NCBI GenBank assembly: GCA_035249175.1
Contig: DATFGT010000014.1
Location: forward strand, 1-46,026
Direction of reading: 5' to 3'
Length of the DNA stretch: 46,026 nucleotides
DNA from: 66-474 sp035249175
Lineage (GTDB): Bacteria; Pseudomonadota; Gammaproteobacteria; Xanthomonadales; Rhodanobacteraceae
Under the pieces are notes generated by a model. It was not told where the DNA came from, searched no databases, and saw nothing but the letters and a program-made list of their open reading frames with translations. The number at the start of each line of letters is the position of its first letter. Positions within the stretch are counted from its first letter, which is position 1. This document shows, piece after piece, positions 41,720 to 46,026 of the stretch. The position numbers and the translations under genes were made by a program.

Positions 41720-42781
41720 ATGATGCAAACGACGCATTTCCTGAAGCCATTCTTCGCCATCACCGTGTTCTCGCTGTTGCTGGCGGGTTGCGCATCCACC
41801 CCCGCACCGGTGGTCAATCATTCGTTCGGCGGCAGCAGCCCCCAGCCGGCTGCGGAACCGCCGCCGCCGTCACAACCCGCGGCAAGCAACAAGGGCGTTC
41901 AGACCTTCGGCCTCGGGGGCCACGTCAATGGCATCGTGGGTGCGGCCGGCTACACGGTCGCACCCGGCGACACGCTGTACAGCATCGCCTTCGCGCACGG
42001 CGTGGACGTCCGCCAACTTGCAGCGCTGAACGGCATTCCGTCGCCCTACACGATCCATCCGGGGCAAGTGTTGAGGCTGAAAGCGTCATCAGCATCGCCG
42101 GTGCCGATGGCCGGCGCGGCCGCGCCGGGCACCACGGTCGTCACGACCAACGCGATGACGAGCGCCCAATCGCCAGCACGCGTGGAGCCCGCGCCAACGC
42201 AGCCCTCTGAGCCGGTGTTCGGGCCGGTGACCACGCAGACCATGACCGGGAATGGTGTGGCACCTGCCGCATCGGCATCGACGACCATGCCGGCGGCAGC
42301 GACGGTGGCGCCGACCTCCACCGCACCGCCTCCACCTGCGCAGGCACAGCAAGTGCCTGTCGTGGCAACGCCAACGCCGCCACCCGGCGCTACGCGCAGC
42401 GCGGGCGGCATCACTTGGCAATGGCCCGCGAGCGGCAAGATCGTAGGCGGGTTCCAGTCAGGCAGCGGCGGCGATGGCGCAGGCGTCGACATCGCCGGCA
42501 ATGTTGGCGACCCGGTGCGCGCGGCCGCGGCCGGCACCGTGGTGTACAGCGGCAACGGGCTGATCGGTTACGGCGAGCTGATCATCATCAAGCACAACGA
42601 CACGTATCTTTCCGCTTACGGCCACAACAGCAAGCGGCTTGTGAAGGAAGGCGACCGAGTGAACGCCGGGCAGGAAATCGCGCTGATGGGCGCGAGCGGT
42701 GCGCCGCGCGTCGAGCTGCACTTCGAGATTCGCAAGGACGGCAAGCCGGTGGATCCGCTTGGCTATTTGCCGGGTCGGTGA
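41720..42781 (+). CDS. nlpD: NlpD-like LysM/LytM lipoprotein (amidase activator)
   Basis: This 353-residue protein has a lipoprotein signal (lipobox LLAGC), a LysM motif at about 75-120 (YTVAPGDTLYSIAFAHGVDVRQLAALNGI), a long alanine/proline/threonine linker, and a C-terminal M23 (LytM) domain. In the LytM domain the catalytic first histidine site reads GVDIAG, as in NlpD, so it is probably not a peptidase but an activator of an amidase such as AmiC. The surE-pcm-nlpD order supports the name. The ATG at 41720 is the first of two tandem ATGs. A short palindrome ATGGAA-CA-TTCCAT lies upstream at 41685-41698. Confidence 0.92.
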   Translation: MMQTTHFLKPFFAITVFSLLLAGCASTPAPVVNHSFGGSSPQPAAEPPPPSQPAASNKGVQTFGLGGHVNGIVGAAGYTVAPGDTLYSIAFAHGVDVRQLAALNGIPSPYTIHPGQVLRLKASSASPVPMAGAAAPGTTVVTTNAMTSAQSPARVEPAPTQPSEPVFGPVTTQTMTGNGVAPAASASTTMPAAATVAPTSTAPPPPAQAQQVPVVATPTPPPGATRSAGGITWQWPASGKIVGGFQSGSGGDGAGVDIAGNVGDPVRAAAAGTVVYSGNGLIGYGELIIIKHNDTYLSAYGHNSKRLVKEGDRVNAGQEIALMGASGAPRVELHFEIRKDGKPVDPLGYLPGR

Positions 42782-42815
42782 ATTTACCGAGTGTTGCGAA
42801 CCCTTGGTTCGAAAC

Positions 42816-42921
42816 CGCTGTTGTTGAAAGTCAGGCCATGGACGGCCGTTCTGGTGATCCCGACAGCGAAACGATTCCGGTGGCGGTATCGCAAGCGGCA
42901 CAGCGATCACGGACGATCGCA
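42816..42921. repeat. Dispersed repeat, copy D
   Basis: It starts CGCTGTTGTTGAAAGTCAGG, contains GGCCATGGACGGCC, and ends with the hairpin GCGATC-ACGGAC-GATCGC at 42903-42920. The same ends appear in copies A, B, C and E; the middle is unrelated. Confidence 0.75.
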
Positions 42922-42934
42922 CGAGAATAGCGAG

Positions 42935-43020
42935 TAGGGCGGGAGTAGCGCAGCGCATCCCGCCGGCTTTCGAAGCCATTTCGGCGGGATACGCCGCTAC
43001 GCGGCTGCTCCCGCCCTACC
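42935..43020. repeat. 86-bp hairpin element of the GTAGGGCGGG family
   Basis: It starts GTAGGGCGGGAGTAGCGCAG and ends GCTGCTCCCGCCCTACC. It is the best match to the element at 5028-5107. It ends 10 bp from the stop of the Mth938-like gene. Confidence 0.8.
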
Positions 43021-43029
43021 GAGGCGGTA

Positions 43030-43401
43030 TTACGAAAGAATAAACACTGCCACGACATTGCGGCCTTCGCTGGCCAGGACGTCCCAGGTTCGCGCGGCGG
43101 CGGCGTTGTCCATCACCTCCACGCCGACGCCGCGTTGCAGGAACGCAGCCAGCACCGCTTGCGATGGAAACTGCTGATGCTCGCCCGTGCCGAGCAACAC
43201 CACATCGGGTTGCAGTGCGAGGATTGGCTCGGCGTGTGCGGGGGTCATCGCCGTGACATCACTGACGCCCCAATCGTCAATCACCTTGTCGCGCGCCAGG
43301 ATGATGCTGGCGGTGAACGGCCTGTCCACGATGGTGACCGAACGAGCGTCTGCACGGCGCACGAACAGGTAGTCACGCGGGCGGTCGAGGTTCAGTTCCA
43401 T
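43030..43401 (-). CDS. Mth938-like (DUF498) domain protein
   Basis: This 123-residue protein fits the Mth938/DUF498 family: MELNLDRPRDYLFVRRADARSV, FTASIILARDKVIDDWGVSDV, PDVVLLGTGEHQQFPSQAVLAAFLQRGVGVEVMDNAAAARTWDVLASEGRNVVAVFIL. The fold is a small alpha/beta domain. The family includes mitochondrial NDUFAF3 homologues, but the bacterial role is unknown. The start at 43401 matches where the homology begins; the ribosome site is weak. Confidence 0.88.
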   Translation of the reverse strand: MELNLDRPRDYLFVRRADARSVTIVDRPFTASIILARDKVIDDWGVSDVTAMTPAHAEPILALQPDVVLLGTGEHQQFPSQAVLAAFLQRGVGVEVMDNAAAARTWDVLASEGRNVVAVFILS

Positions 43402-43448
43402 TGGAGGCAACGGCGGTTCTGAGACGATTGGCAGTGAGTCTGGTGCGG

Positions 43449-43557
43449 AGCGGCTGTTGTGAAAAGTCAGGCCACGGATGGCCGTTCTGGTGTTGATGAT
43501 GCGCAAGGCGTTCCATTTGTCATTACGCTCAGCGAAGCCGCGATCAGGGATGATCGC
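43449..43557. repeat. Dispersed repeat, copy E
   Basis: It begins GCGGCTGTTGTGAAAAGTCAGG, has GGCCACGGATGGCC, and ends with GCGATC-AGGGAT-GATCGC at 43540-43557. It is located between the Mth938-like gene and yhbY and ends 3 bp from the yhbY stop codon. Confidence 0.75.
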
Positions 43558-43559
43558 AC

Positions 43560-43856
43560 CTATCTGGGCAGCGCGATCTGAGGCTTCTCGCTGTTGCGCC
43601 GATACAGCACCGCGACGTGTCCGATGGTCTGCACGGTTTCGGCGCGACTGGACTCGACCAGCCTGGCGAGGTCTGCGGCGCGCGCGACGCGATCGTCGCC
43701 AGTCAGCCTGACCTTGATCAGCTCGTGGTCGTCCAGGGCCTGCTCCAATTCCTTCAGCACGCCCGCGGTGACTCCCTTGCCGCCAAGCAGCAGCAGGGGC
43801 TTCAACGGATGGGCGAGACCGCGCAGGTAACGGATTTGTGACGAGGACAGGGCCAT
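43560..43856 (-). CDS. yhbY: CRS1/YhbY RNA-binding protein
   Basis: This 98-residue protein is a CRM (YhbY) RNA-binding domain: SSQIRYLRGLAHPLKPLLLLGGKGVTAGVLKELEQALDDHELIKVRL, with the GxxG loop GGKG, then AETVQTIGHVAVLYRRN. It binds the large ribosomal subunit precursor. It is transcribed divergently from rlmE, a common arrangement in gammaproteobacteria. Confidence 0.95.
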   Translation of the reverse strand: MALSSSQIRYLRGLAHPLKPLLLLGGKGVTAGVLKELEQALDDHELIKVRLTGDDRVARAADLARLVESSRAETVQTIGHVAVLYRRNSEKPQIALPR

Positions 43857-43962
43857 GCGTTCAGCGTGGGAGCGGGTTTGGCGAGCCAGTCAGGGTATCA
43901 TGGGCATGAATGTCGTATTGCGTGGAAAGGACGGCGGGTGTTGCCGTCACTGGAATATCCCC

Positions 43963-44604
43963 GTGGCCCGATCCAAAAGCAGCGCGCGCTGGTTGAAGGA
44001 ACACTTCGGCGACGAATTCGTCAAGCGCGCCCAAGCCGAAGGCTTCCGGTCGCGCGCCACGTTCAAGCTGGACGAATTGCTGGACCGCGACCGCCTGCTG
44101 AAACCGGGCATGGCGGTGGTGGATTTGGGCGCCGCGCCCGGCGGCTGGTCGCAACTGGTGCGCCAGCGGCTGGGCCAGAAAAATGGAGCGTGGTCGGGCA
44201 AGGTTTTCGCGCTGGACATCCTGTCCATGCAGGGCATCGGCGGGGTGGAATTCATCCAGGGCGATTTTCGCGAGGAAGCCGTATTCAACGCGTTGATGGA
44301 CAAGCTGGAAGGCGCATCCGTGGACCTTGTTCTGTCGGACATGGCGCCCAATATCAGCGGTATCGAAGTGGCGGATCAGGCGCGCGCGATGCACTTGGCC
44401 GAATTGGCCGCAGATTTCGCGGCCAAGTGCTTGAAACCCGGAGGATCATTGCTGGTGAAACTGTTCCAGGGCCGAGGCTTCGACGAGTACCTGCGCGACT
44501 TGCGCGCGGGCTTTGCGCGGGTGACACTGCGCAAGCCCAAGGCATCCCGAGCCCGCTCGCGCGAGGTTTATGCCTTGGCGACCGGATGGAAAAAGGCGGC
44601 ATGA
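43963..44604 (+). CDS. rlmE: 23S rRNA (uridine2552-2'-O)-methyltransferase
   Basis: This 213-residue enzyme (FtsJ/RrmJ) methylates 23S rRNA. The K-D-K-E tetrad is K35 (RATFKLDEL), D126 (VLSDMAPN), K166 (LLVKLFQG) and E201 (SREVYALA), with SAM motif I VVDLGAAPGGWSQ. The GTG at 43963 gives the family N-terminus (ARSKSSARWLKEHF); upstream ATGs in the same frame would add a cysteine-rich stretch that the family lacks. It is followed closely by ftsH, as in other gammaproteobacteria. Confidence 0.95.
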   Translation: MARSKSSARWLKEHFGDEFVKRAQAEGFRSRATFKLDELLDRDRLLKPGMAVVDLGAAPGGWSQLVRQRLGQKNGAWSGKVFALDILSMQGIGGVEFIQGDFREEAVFNALMDKLEGASVDLVLSDMAPNISGIEVADQARAMHLAELAADFAAKCLKPGGSLLVKLFQGRGFDEYLRDLRAGFARVTLRKPKASRARSREVYALATGWKKAA

Positions 44605-44686
44605 ATTATTTGAACGTGTATCCCAAACCAGTGGTTCGTGAGATGTCCGCACATGGGCGTGCGGGTCCGGGCGAGGGAATCGCAGC

Positions 44687-46026
<1,340 letters not shown>

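Overview
This 46 kb window is chromosomal DNA from a GC-rich gammaproteobacterium, most likely of the Xanthomonadales (Rhodanobacter/Dyella-like Rhodanobacteraceae). The evidence is the two-gene form of MetH with an overlapping ArsR-methyltransferase gene, the gene order lptD-surA-pdxA-rsmA-apaG-apaH, and the order pyrG-kdsA-eno-ftsB-surE-pcm-nlpD. The assignment is inferred from gene content, not from a search. I found no phage, transposase, CRISPR array or rRNA. There is one tRNA gene, tRNA-Val(CAC).

Region 1 (1-5.0 kb): the 3' end of a thiamine-diphosphate enzyme gene and an enolase-superfamily acid-sugar dehydratase. They are followed by a metallothionein and a tightly overlapping trio: a duplicated membrane protein, a gluconate-2-dehydrogenase subunit-3-like protein and a GMC oxidoreductase.

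Region 2 (5.1-14.7 kb) is accessory and the most interesting part. It holds two short-chain dehydrogenases, a homologue of the Anabaena sensory rhodopsin transducer, a small conserved protein and an EF-hand lipoprotein. It also holds a sigma-54-activating response regulator, a soluble histidine kinase, a CBS-pair protein, two CsbD-type proteins, a DUF1328 membrane peptide and a hemerythrin. Three sequences here match the sigma-54 -24/-12 promoter closely with the exact GG-N10-GC spacing, and a fourth is weaker. Two of them face away from each other around a perfect 8+8 bp palindrome that could be an activator site. I read this as a local sigma-54 two-component stress regulon.

Region 3 (14.7-19.4 kb): an Mla/PqiC-type lipid-transport operon on the minus strand (STAS-MlaE permease, ATPase, MCE protein, lipoprotein). 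Then come tRNA-Val, a lipid-A-biosynthesis N-terminal-domain protein and a small membrane protein.

Region 4 (19.4-34.7 kb, mostly minus strand): a SahR-like regulator with metH split in two, an acyl-CoA dehydrogenase on the plus strand, the envelope/housekeeping block apaH-apaG-rsmA-pdxA-surA-lptD, and an M24 aminopeptidase.

Region 5 (34.9-46 kb, mostly plus strand): pyrG, kdsA, eno, ftsB, surE, pcm, a DedA/YqaA protein, nlpD, an Mth938-like gene, yhbY, rlmE and the start of ftsH. Intergenic spaces throughout carry several families of short palindromic repeats. One of them forms a near-perfect inverted pair of about 150 bp around the yqaA-like gene.
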